Positions 18,950 through 28,899 of a stretch of 64,000 bases of DNA are shown here, piece by piece. The translations under genes were made by a program, and so were the position numbers. Under the pieces are notes generated by a model. The model was not told the origin of the DNA and made no database searches. It saw only the letters and a list, made by a program, of their open reading frames with translations. The stretch is taken from assembly GCF_017876775.1 (NCBI RefSeq), contig NZ_JAGIOP010000002.1:1984001-2048000 (forward strand), written 5' to 3'. Numbering within the stretch: position 1 is the first letter of the stretch; each line of letters begins with the position of its first letter. This stretch comes from Mycolicibacterium lutetiense (lineage in GTDB: Bacteria > Actinomycetota > Actinomycetes > Mycobacteriales > Mycobacteriaceae).

Positions 18950-19797
18950 CTGCGGGTCGTCCGGCGAACCACCTGGACCCGAGCCGATCCCGGGCCGTCA
19001 GTGACCCGCCGCACGTTCCAGTCAGCCGGAATCTGCATACCTACCCGGCCCTCGACGAGCACCGTCATCGACGGATGGTCCGCAGGTCCGCCCCGGGCCG
19101 CGACGACGATCCCACCCAACATCAACGCCAAAGCCGCAGTGGCGCATATCGCACCCTTGCCAGTCCGCATCCGGCTGCCGATCTGCTCCTCGGCCGGGGT
19201 GTCCGGGCCGACCTGGGTGTCGCGCCAGAACCGGGTATCGGCCACATTCACCACCACGCCACGACGGCGGAGCGCGGCCGCCACCGCGTTGCCCAGCGTC
19301 ACAGCTCCGGCCACCTCTGCCGGAGCATCGACGACCACCTCTGCCGACGTACCGGCGAGCGCTATCACTGCACGTACCACTGCATCCGGATTCAGATCGT
19401 GCTCGACGTGACGGGCCAGTGCGACGCCACCGGTGTCCACGCCCGACACCATGACGACCTCGTCGGCAATCTCGACGACCACCGAAAACGCACCGGGCGG
19501 GGAATCGCGCAGGGCCTCAACCCGCCGCATCACCACAACGTCGGAATCCATCACGGCCGCCCGCACGCGGTCACAACGGTCAGCGGACCACCAGGTCGGG
19601 CACACCAGGGTGACCGCCCGTGCCCCCGCACCGGCCGCGCCGAGAACCTCCGCCCACAGATCCGACACCGCAACGGGTTCGTCGTCGACCAGGGCGATGT
19701 CGTCGTCGATACTCGCGACCGAGACTGCCGCAAGATCCGCCGACACCGGGCCGGGTCCGCGCACGGTCACCGGCCCGACCTCGACGACGGGCGACAT
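18946..19797 (-). pseudogene. Rv3446c-like ESX-4 protein, N-terminal part, frameshifted
   Basis: The start ATG 19797 overlaps the eccC4 stop by 1 bp (TGATG). This 283-residue part has an N-terminal region rich in Val/Ala, the LVCPTWWSADRC segment, and one hydrophobic segment GAICATAALALMLGGIVVA (probable membrane anchor), followed by the start of the conserved C-terminal domain (IPADWNVRRVTDGPGSARVQV). The frame then runs into TGA after VVRRTTRR, where the family continues. The gene lies between eccC4 and esxU exactly as Rv3446c does. Function in ESX-4 is not established; a role in the membrane complex is inference. Confidence 0.8.
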
Positions 19798-22700
19798 CAC
19801 CGCGCCTCGTCCCCTCCGGGCAGGACGACCTGAACCAGCTGATCGGGCGCCGTACGGGTGATCAGCGTGCCGCGCCCGGGGGGAAGCCGAACCGGCCGTA
19901 CCGATCCCAGCAGCACGCCGTCGTCGGGGCCAGCGCTCATCGTCAGGCCCATACAGCCGAGGTCCTTGACCGTAGTCAGCAGCGGATCGAACATCGCCCG
20001 CGCCGCACCGCCCGACCGGCGGGCCAGCAGCAGGTGCAGTCCGATGTCGCGGGCGTGCGGCAGGTAGTTCAACAGCGGTGACAGCGGATTCGACCCACCT
20101 CCGGCCACCAGGTCGTAGTCGTCGACCACGACATAGAGTTCGGGACCGGTCCACCACGACCGGTCGCGAAGCGCTCGCTGGGTGACCTCGGGTCCCGGCA
20201 TCCGGTTCGTCAGGGTCTCAAGCACTCTCGGAAGCGCCGCATCCAACGCCACGACCGACGCCGCATATCCCGCCAGATGCTCCGATTCCACCGCGCCCAG
20301 CAGCGCGCGACGGAAATCCACGATGAGCAGTTGCACGCCCTCCGGGTCGTTGCCCGCCACCAGGTCGCCGCACAGGGCGCGCAGCGCGGTCGACTTGCCG
20401 CATCCGGTGTCACCGAAGATCACCAGATCGGACTGCGCATCGAAATCGACCAACACGGGCTTGAGTTCGTGTTCCCCGAGCCCCAGCAGCACCTCGGTGG
20501 CGGGTCTGCCGCGGGACACCCGGCGCAGTTGGTGCTCGCTCACCCGCGCCGGCAACAGCCGGACAGCCGGCGCGCGAGCCGCACCGTACTGGGTCTTCAG
20601 GGTATCGGCGATCCGTGCCAGCGCCGCACCGATTCCGGAGTCCGACGGTGTCCCATCGAGGCGGGGCAACGCGACCAACAACTCACGCGCGTCGTGGGTG
20701 AGTCCACGCCCGGGTGCGCACCGGTCCAACTGACGGGCGCGTTTGCGGTCCATCTCGGATTCGGCCGGATCACCGAGCCGCAACTCGATGCGGGTTCCCA
20801 GCTGGTCCTTGAACGCGGGACGGAACTCCCCCCACCGCGACGCGGTCGCCACCACATGAATGCCGAGTGAAAGCCCCTGCACTGCAAGCGCGGTGATCTG
20901 TGGCTCCAGCGCATCGAACTCGGTGCGGAAGGTCGACCAGCCGTCGATGATCACGAATACGTCGCCCCACGGATCGTCGATCACCCCGGCGGCACGACGC
21001 GTCCGGTATTCGGCCATGGAACCGATGCCGAGAGCGACGAATCGTGCCTCACGGACGTTGACCAGGGCCTGCATCTCGGCGACGGTGCGCCGGACGAGAT
21101 CGGTATCGGTACGTCCGGCGACCGCGCCGACGTGTGGCAGGGCCCGCAGTGCGCTCAACGTTCCGCCACCGAAGTCCAGGCAGTAGATCGCCACGTCCCG
21201 GGGATGGTGGGTGGCGGCCAGCGCCACCGCCAAAGTCTTGGCTGCCGTGGATTTTCCGGATTGGGGACCACCGACGATCGCCACGTTGCCCTGCGCCCCG
21301 CCCAATGACAGCATCAGTCGGTCCCGGCGCTGCTCGAAGGGGCGGTCGATCAGCCCGATCGCGACGTCGAGTGGACCGGGATCCGACAACAGGACGTCAC
21401 TGAGCGGGATGGCAGACGGCAGCGGAGGCAGCCATACCTGGTGTGCCGGTGTACCGTACCCGGCCAGCCGATCGACGACCTGCTGCAACACGGTCGTCGT
21501 CGCGGATGCGGACGGCCGGTGGTCGGCCGGCATCCAGGACGTTGCGAAACGCCGGGGCCCCGGTGTCTCCTGCGGCACCGCGGGCACCTGTTCGGGCAAC
21601 GTGCCGGTCGCCGAGACGAACGCGGTCTGAAACCGGACGATGTCGCCGGATGGTGTCTTCAGGTAGGCCGCACCCGGTGTGGTCGGTAGCTCGTACGCAT
21701 CGGCGATTCCGAGCACCGATCGGGACTCGTTGGGCGAGAATGTCTTCAGGCATACCCGGTACGAGAGGTGGCTCTCCAGTCCGCGTAGCCGGCCTTCGTC
21801 GAGCCGCTGGCTGGCCAGCAGCAGATGTATGCCCAGCGATCGCCCGAGGCGGCCGATCGCCACGAACAACTCTGCGAAATCCGGGTGCTGCTGGAGCAGT
21901 TCGGAGAACTCGTCCACCACGATCAGCAGGGCGGGTAGGGCAGGTAGATCGGTGCGGCGCCGGTACTCCGCGATGTTGGCCAGGTTCCCGGCTGCCCGAA
22001 GCAGTCCCTGACGGCGGGTCATCTCCCCCGACAGCGCATCGGCCATCCGGGCCACGAGCTGCGCCTCCTCATCCAGGTTGGTGATCAACGCGCTGACATG
22101 ACGTGCTCCGTGCAGGCCGAGAAATGTTGCGCCGCCCTTGAAATCGACGAGGACAAGATTGAGCGCCTCGGGCGGATGTGTGGTTATCAGCCCCAGAACC
22201 AGCGTGCGCAGAAACTCCGACTTTCCCGAGCCGGTGGCACCGACACACAGCCCGTGCGGGCCCATGCCGTCGTGCGCCGCCTCCTTGAGGTCAAGGTGCA
22301 GCGGGGTGCCGTCGGCACACCGACCGACGGGAACCCGGAGGAACCGCTTGGGATCCGATGTCGTCCACACGCTCGGCGGATCGAAGAGGGCCGGGTCGTC
22401 GATACCGATCAGGTCTGGCCAGCCGGAGGCTTCGGACACGGGCGCGCAACGCCATCGCGCCAGCCACCGGGCACACGTGACGGCCTGCTCATGGTTCATC
22501 CGGTCGGGCCGCGCCGCGCCGGCACCGAATCGCACCACGTCGGTGGCGAGCTCCAGATGCAGGTCTGCGGTGGCGATCCCGGAATGAGCCGCGACGGCCA
22601 ACACGGTGACACCCGCCCCGGGGAGCGGCCCTACCGGGCCGGCCGTGGCGGAATCGACGATGACGATGGTATGAGTAGGCGGTTCCGTGGCGGGCAGCTC

Positions 22701-23537
22701 GGCCAGTGTGCGAAGCCGCAGCGCAACCGGTCCGCCGTGGCTGTCGGGATACCAGTGGTGACCAAGCCATTTCAACCATTCCCAGTCACCTGCCGTCGAT
22801 ACGTCGACGACTGCGGCGACGCGGACGTATCGCGGACTGTGCGTCACGGCCAGCTGGCAGATGACTGCGCGCAGCAGGGCGCGTGCCGCGTCGACCGGCC
22901 CGCCCACCGTCACGTGCCCGAGGCCCCGCAAGTTCATCGTCACCGGGACGCCTGCCACCGTCGACCGACGCCGGATCAGTTGCGCCAGAGCCGATGCCGT
23001 CACCGGATCGGCTTCCCGCCCGGAGTCGGTGCCACCGGCGATCAACCTGGTCGACGGTCGCCTCTCCCTCACGCCGATCCGCACCTCACAGAACCCCGGG
23101 GCACCGGGGCTGCGTCGCCACATCTGTTCGCCACCGGCCAGCGTCCACAAGCACCCCGGCTCCGGATGCGCGGCGTGCAGGTCCAGCCATTGGGCGCGGG
23201 CGGATTCACCGGCCGCGGTGTCGATCCCGTCCAGGTAACGCAGGTACTCACCGCGGTCGCGGTGGAGCTGCTGAGCGCGACCCCCGCTCTTCAGGCTGTA
23301 CGCGGCCGTGCCGATCGCCGACATGGCCATCATGACCGGGAACATCATGGCGGCTGGACCACGGGTGGCCGCTGCGCCGGAGGTGACGTACACCGCGACC
23401 ATGCCGCCCATCGCCACCACGACCAGCAGCGGCAACAACCTGGTCAGCGGGCTGACCAGGTTGTGGCGCGGCAGCGCAGGCGGTGCGTCGATCACCACCT
23501 CGGTAGTCGGCGACTCCGGTTCGCGGATTGGTTCCAT
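19797..23537 (-). CDS. eccC4: ESX-4 FtsK/SpoIIIE-type ATPase EccC4
   Basis: The motor ATPase of the ESX-4 membrane complex, 1246 residues. Two hydrophobic segments lie at about residues 45-95 (LLPLLVVVAMGGMVAVYV; MMFPVMMAMSAIGTAAYSL). Three P-loop ATPase domains follow, with Walker A lysines at K439 (GATGSGKSEF), K762 (GGPQSGKST) and K1048 (GDTGCGKST). A Walker B appears as ALLIVVDEFSELL in the first domain. In ESX systems the domains recognise YxxxD-type signals of substrates. The start ATG 23537 has a poor ribosome site; GTG 23582 is the alternative. It is divergent from eccD4 with 121 bp between the starts. Confidence 0.97.
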   Translation of the reverse strand: MEPIREPESPTTEVVIDAPPALPRHNLVSPLTRLLPLLVVVAMGGMVAVYVTSGAAATRGPAAMMFPVMMAMSAIGTAAYSLKSGGRAQQLHRDRGEYLRYLDGIDTAAGESARAQWLDLHAAHPEPGCLWTLAGGEQMWRRSPGAPGFCEVRIGVRERRPSTRLIAGGTDSGREADPVTASALAQLIRRRSTVAGVPVTMNLRGLGHVTVGGPVDAARALLRAVICQLAVTHSPRYVRVAAVVDVSTAGDWEWLKWLGHHWYPDSHGGPVALRLRTLAELPATEPPTHTIVIVDSATAGPVGPLPGAGVTVLAVAAHSGIATADLHLELATDVVRFGAGAARPDRMNHEQAVTCARWLARWRCAPVSEASGWPDLIGIDDPALFDPPSVWTTSDPKRFLRVPVGRCADGTPLHLDLKEAAHDGMGPHGLCVGATGSGKSEFLRTLVLGLITTHPPEALNLVLVDFKGGATFLGLHGARHVSALITNLDEEAQLVARMADALSGEMTRRQGLLRAAGNLANIAEYRRRTDLPALPALLIVVDEFSELLQQHPDFAELFVAIGRLGRSLGIHLLLASQRLDEGRLRGLESHLSYRVCLKTFSPNESRSVLGIADAYELPTTPGAAYLKTPSGDIVRFQTAFVSATGTLPEQVPAVPQETPGPRRFATSWMPADHRPSASATTTVLQQVVDRLAGYGTPAHQVWLPPLPSAIPLSDVLLSDPGPLDVAIGLIDRPFEQRRDRLMLSLGGAQGNVAIVGGPQSGKSTAAKTLAVALAATHHPRDVAIYCLDFGGGTLSALRALPHVGAVAGRTDTDLVRRTVAEMQALVNVREARFVALGIGSMAEYRTRRAAGVIDDPWGDVFVIIDGWSTFRTEFDALEPQITALAVQGLSLGIHVVATASRWGEFRPAFKDQLGTRIELRLGDPAESEMDRKRARQLDRCAPGRGLTHDARELLVALPRLDGTPSDSGIGAALARIADTLKTQYGAARAPAVRLLPARVSEHQLRRVSRGRPATEVLLGLGEHELKPVLVDFDAQSDLVIFGDTGCGKSTALRALCGDLVAGNDPEGVQLLIVDFRRALLGAVESEHLAGYAASVVALDAALPRVLETLTNRMPGPEVTQRALRDRSWWTGPELYVVVDDYDLVAGGGSNPLSPLLNYLPHARDIGLHLLLARRSGGAARAMFDPLLTTVKDLGCMGLTMSAGPDDGVLLGSVRPVRLPPGRGTLITRTAPDQLVQVVLPGGDEAR

Positions 23538-23658
23538 CGGTATTTGGACGCGCGCGGGCCTCGTCAGGTTCCCGGTGCACACGGAAAAATTGGTGCGCAG
23601 GCGGGCCTGTCGAGTCGGTTAGCGTGGCAGATATCGGCGTCAACCGGGGGGTGATGCG

Positions 23659-25002
23659 ATGCCGGATTTGTTGCGCCACGTGTCGATTCACGGTGGCGCG
23701 CCGGGCGAGGCGGGGCACGGCGCAACGGTCGACCTGTCCTTGCCCGCCGCGATGACCGTAGGCGAACTGCTGCCGTGGATCGTCGATGCGCTCGGCGCCG
23801 GCGACGGTACACCGCGATGCTGGCGCCTGACATACCTGGATGGACGCAGTCTGGAGGCGTCAGAAACCCTGGCGCAGAATGATGTTCACGATGGCGACCT
23901 GCTGGTTCTTGCCGCGACCTGCGAAACTCCCACGCCGGATCGGTCGCCGACCGCCGCACTGACCGGCGGCTCCGCCGACGACGTCCTGTCCGCGGGACTG
24001 CGAGTGGCCGCCTGCCTGTGGGCGTGCGCGCTGGGTGCCGTGGCGTTGACGTGGGCCGGGCTCACCGGTCAGGGACTGGACCGCATCGCCGCCGCCGCGG
24101 GGGTAGCGGCGGCTGTCACCGCCGTGGCCGTGGCCGCGCCACGCCTCGGTCTGAGTTCGGCCACGGTGGCGACGCTCAACGTCGCCGCCCTGGTGCAGGT
24201 GGCGGTCCTCGGTTTCCTCGTCGTTCCGGCCGGACCCGCGCCCGCGAACTTCTTTCTGGCCGCGACGGCTGTCGGCTCGCTGGGTGCGGTACTGATGCGG
24301 GTATCCGGCTGCGGCACAGGGATTCTGCTCGCGGTCGTGACGGTCGCCGGGGTGGTCGCCGCGGCGACCGGCTTCGCTGTGTTGTGGCCCGTGGCCACAC
24401 CCGTATTGGGTTCGTTGGTGAGCGTGCTCGGGGTGGGCCTGCTACCGCTGGCCCCACGGCTGTCCATTGCCCTGGCCGGTCTGACGCCGCCGGTGCCCGA
24501 ATATCCCGGTGCCGAGGAAGACTCGGACGACTCCGCTTTCGACCCCGACGCGCGTGCCCGTATCGGGCATCGACACCTGGTGAGCCTGGTCGCCGGTTGC
24601 TCGGCCGCGGCAGCACTCGGAACCGTAATCCTCGTCTTCGCGGGTCCGAAGCGGATCACCGCCGTCGAGGTCGCGTTCGTCGCGGCCGTCGGCGCGGCGC
24701 TGCTGCTGCGCTCACGCACCTATGCGTCGGGCAGCTGCCGCGCCGCGGCAAGCACCTCCGGATTCCTCTCGCTCACCGCGGCTTTCAGTCTTGTGGTGGC
24801 CTGGCTTCCCACTCATGGCAATTGGACGGCACTACTCGCGGTCGGCACCGGGATAGCCCTGGTCTGGCCGATCGCGATCCAAAGTCCCATGGCAGCCCGC
24901 GTGGCCGATGCCGTCGAGTACGGGGCACTGGCCGCGGTGGTGCCGCTGGCCTGTTGGCTCGCCGGCGGCTTCGACGTCGTTCGCGACCTGGCACTGAAGT
25001 GA
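23659..25002 (+). CDS. eccD4: ESX-4 membrane channel component EccD4
   Basis: A 447-residue protein with a ubiquitin-like N-terminal domain (about 1-95, with VDLSLPAAMTVGELLPWIVD) and about 11 hydrophobic transmembrane segments from about residue 110 onward, the EccD design. EccD forms the largest part of the ESX membrane pore in a pair of copies per protomer. An acidic cytoplasmic loop (EEDSDDSAFDPDARA) lies at about 288-302. ATG 23659 follows GGGGGGTG. It overlaps mycP4 by 4 bp (GTGA), so the two are translated together. Confidence 0.95.
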   Translation: MPDLLRHVSIHGGAPGEAGHGATVDLSLPAAMTVGELLPWIVDALGAGDGTPRCWRLTYLDGRSLEASETLAQNDVHDGDLLVLAATCETPTPDRSPTAALTGGSADDVLSAGLRVAACLWACALGAVALTWAGLTGQGLDRIAAAAGVAAAVTAVAVAAPRLGLSSATVATLNVAALVQVAVLGFLVVPAGPAPANFFLAATAVGSLGAVLMRVSGCGTGILLAVVTVAGVVAAATGFAVLWPVATPVLGSLVSVLGVGLLPLAPRLSIALAGLTPPVPEYPGAEEDSDDSAFDPDARARIGHRHLVSLVAGCSAAAALGTVILVFAGPKRITAVEVAFVAAVGAALLLRSRTYASGSCRAAASTSGFLSLTAAFSLVVAWLPTHGNWTALLAVGTGIALVWPIAIQSPMAARVADAVEYGALAAVVPLACWLAGGFDVVRDLALK

Positions 25003-26327
25003 ACCGGTCACGGGTGAACCGGTCGGGCAGGTTGGCCGCGGCGCTGATCGTCGGGTTTCCGCTGCTACCCATCGCGCCGGCCGCGGCGGTCGTACCGCCG
25101 GCCGTCGATGCGACCTTGGTCCCCCGGCCGGCGCCGCCGGGGCCCGTCGAGCGAACCCAGCAGCGCCAACCCTGCTATCAATCCCCGGCCGACACCACCA
25201 CCGTGCCGGGCAACCCGCTGGGCCTGGAGGCGGTCTGGCCGCTCACCCGCGGCGGGGGCCAGAAGATCGCGGTGATCGACACCGGTGTCGCGCGGCACCG
25301 ACTGTTGCCGCACCTGATCGGCGGCGGCGACTATGTGTCACGCGGCGACGGCACCGCCGATTGCGACGGCCACGGCACGATCGTTGCCGGAATTGCCGGT
25401 GCCGCGCCGAGTGCCGGCTTCAGTGGGGTGGCACCCGATGCCGTCATCCTGGCTATCCGGCAGTCCAGCAACAAGTTCGCCGCCGACGGCGGCTCGACCG
25501 GTGTCGGTGACGTCAACACCCTTGCCATGGCTGTGCGCACCGCTGCCGACCTCGGTGCAACCGTCATCAACATCTCCTCTCCGGCCTGCGTATCAGCCAC
25601 CGATGCACCCGATGACCGTGCTCTGGGCGCCGCGCTGAGCTACGCCGTCGACGTCCGCAACGTCGTGGTGGTGGCCGCGGCCGGCAACGTCGGCGCGGGC
25701 TGCACGCAGCAGAATGAGCCCGCCGGGCGCGACTGGGACAACGTGCATTCGGTATCCAGCCCGGGGTGGTACGACGACCTGGTGTTGTGCGTGGGTTCGG
25801 TCGGATCCGGCGGCACGGCATCGGCTTTCAGCCTGGCCGGCCCATGGGTCGACGTGGCCGCGCCCGGCGAGAATCTCGTGTCGCTGCACCCCGACGGCGA
25901 GCGCTTGATCGACACGATCGGTCGAGAAGCCCCGATTTCTGGAACCAACTATGCCGCGCCCGTGGTGGCCGGGGTTGCCGCACTGGTGCGGGCCCGGTTC
26001 CCGCAACTGAGCGCGCGCGAGGTGATGCGCCGCATCGAGGACACCGCCCGCACCCCCGCCGACGGCTGGAATCCGTTGGTCGGGCACGGCGTCGTCGACG
26101 CCCTGGCCGCCGTCAGCAGCGGCACACCACCATCCACGTCCGCGCCGACCGCGCCGGCCTCGGTGACGCCGACCGCGCCGGTGGCGATCGATCCGCAGGC
26201 CCGACGCATCGCCTTCGGCGGTGCCGCCGCGTGTATCGGCGTAACGGTCTTGACCGCACTGGCACTGGCGGCCATGCGGTTACGCCGGCGCTGCCCCGAC
26301 ACCGGGCAGCGTGTCCCGCACCACTGA
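24999..26327 (+). CDS. mycP4: ESX-4 mycosin (subtilisin-like serine protease)
   Basis: Starting at GTG 24999, inside the eccD4 stop, gives 442 residues with an N-terminal signal sequence (ALIVGFPLLPIAPAAA) and a C-terminal membrane anchor (GVTVLTALALAAMRLRRR). The catalytic triad is D94 (VIDTGVA), H125 (CDGHGTIVAG) and S314 (SGTNYAAPVVAG); the oxyanion Asn lies in AAAGN. Mycosins sit on the outer face of the membrane and are needed for a stable ESX complex. GTG 25014 is a possible later start. The last 48 bp overlap the end of eccB4 on the opposite strand. Confidence 0.95.
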   Translation: MNRSRVNRSGRLAAALIVGFPLLPIAPAAAVVPPAVDATLVPRPAPPGPVERTQQRQPCYQSPADTTTVPGNPLGLEAVWPLTRGGGQKIAVIDTGVARHRLLPHLIGGGDYVSRGDGTADCDGHGTIVAGIAGAAPSAGFSGVAPDAVILAIRQSSNKFAADGGSTGVGDVNTLAMAVRTAADLGATVINISSPACVSATDAPDDRALGAALSYAVDVRNVVVVAAAGNVGAGCTQQNEPAGRDWDNVHSVSSPGWYDDLVLCVGSVGSGGTASAFSLAGPWVDVAAPGENLVSLHPDGERLIDTIGREAPISGTNYAAPVVAGVAALVRARFPQLSAREVMRRIEDTARTPADGWNPLVGHGVVDALAAVSSGTPPSTSAPTAPASVTPTAPVAIDPQARRIAFGGAAACIGVTVLTALALAAMRLRRRCPDTGQRVPHH

Positions 26328-27683
26328 GGCCGCTTCGCGGTTCAGTTCGGGACCGCGGGGCAGCATGGCCAGCATCGGCCACGGCGCAGGAACCGCGTCG
26401 GTTGCCAGACCGAGTGTTTCGGCGGTCGCCCCGTCGCGGACGCCGAACAGCACGCCGAGATCGTTCAACAGATACAGCGGCCCGCCGTCGATACCGTCCG
26501 GTGTCACACCTCCGGCCTGTAGCAGCACACTGCGACCGACCGGGATCTGCACCCGGTCGACGTTCGGCCCGTCGCCATCGGCCTGCGCCAGCAGCACACT
26601 GCGATCTGGCAGCGAATCAGCCATGGCCACAGTGGTATTCGTACCCGAGCCGGGCTGTCGTGGATCCCAGCGGGCGCACACCACCGCCCGCGTCCGCGCC
26701 AGAACCCGCTCGGGGAACCGGGCGACGGCGAGGCTGTCGGCGACCGGCACATCGGCCACCACGTCGGCCGGAACCACGGGTGGTTCGCCGTGCGCCTGTG
26801 CCACGCTGAAGCGGATGACGTCGGCCGCCACCCGGCCGACGCGTTGGAGGCCGTCCGTCAGCACCACATAGAACTCGGCGGGTCCGGCACGCACCACGCG
26901 CACCACGGTGCCCACCGCAAGGCCGCCCAGCGCGGCCGGTCCCGGGTTTCCCAGGCCGACAATCGACGGTGCCTGCAACGCCGGAGCCTCCGGCACCGAG
27001 TCCAACAAGGCTTGCGAAACCGGCTGGACCGAAACACCTTCCAGATGCAGCGCCCGAACCACGGCGATGTCGCGCAGATCCACCCGCGCCCGCCACCCGT
27101 CGGCCAGCAGGTACGTCGCCCCTCCCACCGCGCGCGCTGACACCAACAGCGCCTGACCGCTACCCAACGCCACCATCCCGCGGTCGGAACGACCGGCCAG
27201 CAGTACCGTCTCGGCGGGTTCGGTGCTGTCGCAGATGGCCCAGTCCGATTCGTCCAGGCTCAGTGGTTGACCGAGTTGGGCCGGTGCGCCCGGGATGCCG
27301 ACCAGCGGACCGCGCCGAAGCTTCGCCATCGCAGCATCGTTGACCAGCACCGGATCCGCCGGGGTACCGACGATGAGCCGGGCCGAGGCGAGATTGGGCA
27401 CCGGGTGGGCGGTGTCGTCGATACGGACGAACAACGCGCCGGTGTCGCGCACCATCAGGATCGGCGCATCGCCCGGCACCGAACCGGGGCGTATCAGCGC
27501 GAGCACCGCACACACCGCGATCGCGACGACGGCCAGTGCACAGCCCGCACCGTAGGCGATCGCCTGTGCGCGCAGCGGGTCATCGAGCATCCGCGCGTCT
27601 CCGCGAACCAACGCGTGCGCCATGCGCCGCAACAGGAATCGTTGCCCGTTGAGCTGTAGCCGAGTGGCTGATCGCCCTGCCAT
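26280..27683 (-). CDS. eccB4: ESX-4 membrane complex component EccB4
   Basis: EccB anchors the periplasmic part of the ESX machine. ATG 27683, after GGGGGA, gives 467 residues: a short cytoplasmic N-terminus (SATRLQLNGQRFLLRRMAHAL), one transmembrane helix near 45-65 (ALAVVAIAVCAVLALI), and a large periplasmic domain with the repeats typical of EccB, including LLNDLGVLFGV near the end. It is encoded opposite to eccD4-mycP4 and overlaps mycP4 tail-to-tail by 48 bp. This completes EccB, C, D and MycP; ESX-4 of mycobacteria lacks EccE and PE/PPE genes, as here. Confidence 0.95.
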   Translation of the reverse strand: MAGRSATRLQLNGQRFLLRRMAHALVRGDARMLDDPLRAQAIAYGAGCALAVVAIAVCAVLALIRPGSVPGDAPILMVRDTGALFVRIDDTAHPVPNLASARLIVGTPADPVLVNDAAMAKLRRGPLVGIPGAPAQLGQPLSLDESDWAICDSTEPAETVLLAGRSDRGMVALGSGQALLVSARAVGGATYLLADGWRARVDLRDIAVVRALHLEGVSVQPVSQALLDSVPEAPALQAPSIVGLGNPGPAALGGLAVGTVVRVVRAGPAEFYVVLTDGLQRVGRVAADVIRFSVAQAHGEPPVVPADVVADVPVADSLAVARFPERVLARTRAVVCARWDPRQPGSGTNTTVAMADSLPDRSVLLAQADGDGPNVDRVQIPVGRSVLLQAGGVTPDGIDGGPLYLLNDLGVLFGVRDGATAETLGLATDAVPAPWPMLAMLPRGPELNREAASVVRDTLPGVGAAPA

Positions 27684-27770
27684 GTGTCCCCCGGCAATCA
27701 CCCTAACCTGGTCCGGGACACGCCCCGCGCAGTAATTGCGGCCTTCACATGCCGGCGCCCCTCGGCGGCG

Positions 27771-28871
27771 TCAGATCAACTCATATGTGAGCCCGTTCCC
27801 GCCAAGACCGTCGAGGAAAGCTCGCGGCTCGACGATCTGCGCAGGGCTCACAGCTCCGGTGGCGACGAATGTGTCCTCGAGAGTTGAGCCCACGATCGAG
27901 GCCGCGATGGGAGCCGTCAGATCGAAGATGCCGGCGGCGCTCAGGGTTGCCATCCGTACGCCCGATTCTCCTTCGGCCCTGACCGATATCCAGAACCGCG
28001 TGGGGTCGTCGTCGATTCGCGTGTGAGTGGACCGGGTCGTCGCGCTGAACAACGTTTCGGCCAGCGAACCGAATGGACTCCGCAGTGCCGCACCGATCCC
28101 CCGGATCACCAGCGGGACGAAACGGTCCGGTACCGGGGTGCCGAATGTGCCGGCGGACATCCATGTTCGGACGGATCCGACGTCGAGATGGCGCGGTACG
28201 GTGATGGCATCCGGTGCCGGGTAGGTGAACACCGTCTGAGTTCCCACCGGACCGGGAAACTCAGCCGTTCGGAGCAGGGGTGTTCTCACCTCGACGTACC
28301 CCTGGTCGAACTGGACAATGGGTTGCCCCATCCCGCGCAGGAAGTTGGCATAGGCGGAACCGCTCGGCGTCCAGTCTGTGATGTGGTACGCGATGTCGAC
28401 GGTGTTGATCCGCCCCGTTTCAGCCGCCATCAGGGTGACCAACGCATCGGCGAGCGCCGCGTAGAACGCTGCGGACGGAATCAGGGCGATACCAGCGCCC
28501 GCTGCCGCAGCGCCCAGCTCGTCGAACACGTATTGGATCGAGCGTTGCTCACCGCTGATATCGACGTAGTGGGTCCCGGTGGCGATCGCGGCGTGGGCGA
28601 CCGGTTCGCAGGTTTCGACAAACGACCCGGCCGCGTTGACGACGGTTCGCACGTACGAGCAGATCTCCTCGATTCGCGACCGGTCGCTGAGGGCCGCGGC
28701 CTCCACCCGAACCGACTGCCCGATATCAGCCGCCAGCTTGTTCAGTTTGTCGAGATCGCGACCCACGCACACCACAGAGCGGCCGGCAGCGAGAAGTTCA
28801 CGGACGATCTGCTTTCCGGTGTATCCGGTGGATCCGAAGACTGCGACGTCGTGCGTTAGTTTGTCAGGCAT
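27771..28871 (-). CDS. Saccharopine-dehydrogenase-like NAD(P)-binding oxidoreductase
   Basis: A 366-residue protein with an N-terminal Rossmann fold (VAVFGSTGYTGKQIVRELLAAG) and the THYVDISGEQRSI segment that marks the saccharopine dehydrogenase-like/trans-acting enoyl reductase family of actinobacteria. Characterised relatives reduce lipid or polyketide intermediates, but the substrate here cannot be told. It is the last gene of a minus-strand run of three, 28 bp after the enoyl-CoA hydratase-like gene, and probably shares the TetR-controlled promoter near 31050. The linkage suggests fatty acyl or amino-acid-derived substrate metabolism. Confidence 0.8.
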   Translation of the reverse strand: MPDKLTHDVAVFGSTGYTGKQIVRELLAAGRSVVCVGRDLDKLNKLAADIGQSVRVEAAALSDRSRIEEICSYVRTVVNAAGSFVETCEPVAHAAIATGTHYVDISGEQRSIQYVFDELGAAAAGAGIALIPSAAFYAALADALVTLMAAETGRINTVDIAYHITDWTPSGSAYANFLRGMGQPIVQFDQGYVEVRTPLLRTAEFPGPVGTQTVFTYPAPDAITVPRHLDVGSVRTWMSAGTFGTPVPDRFVPLVIRGIGAALRSPFGSLAETLFSATTRSTHTRIDDDPTRFWISVRAEGESGVRMATLSAAGIFDLTAPIAASIVGSTLEDTFVATGAVSPAQIVEPRAFLDGLGGNGLTYELI

Positions 28872-28899
28872 TGATTCTCCCTATCGGTCTGACGATTGG

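Noticed and set aside
22098..23654. 518-codon open frame on the plus strand over eccC4
   Set aside because: Antisense to eccC4 with Arg/Gly/His-rich shadow composition.
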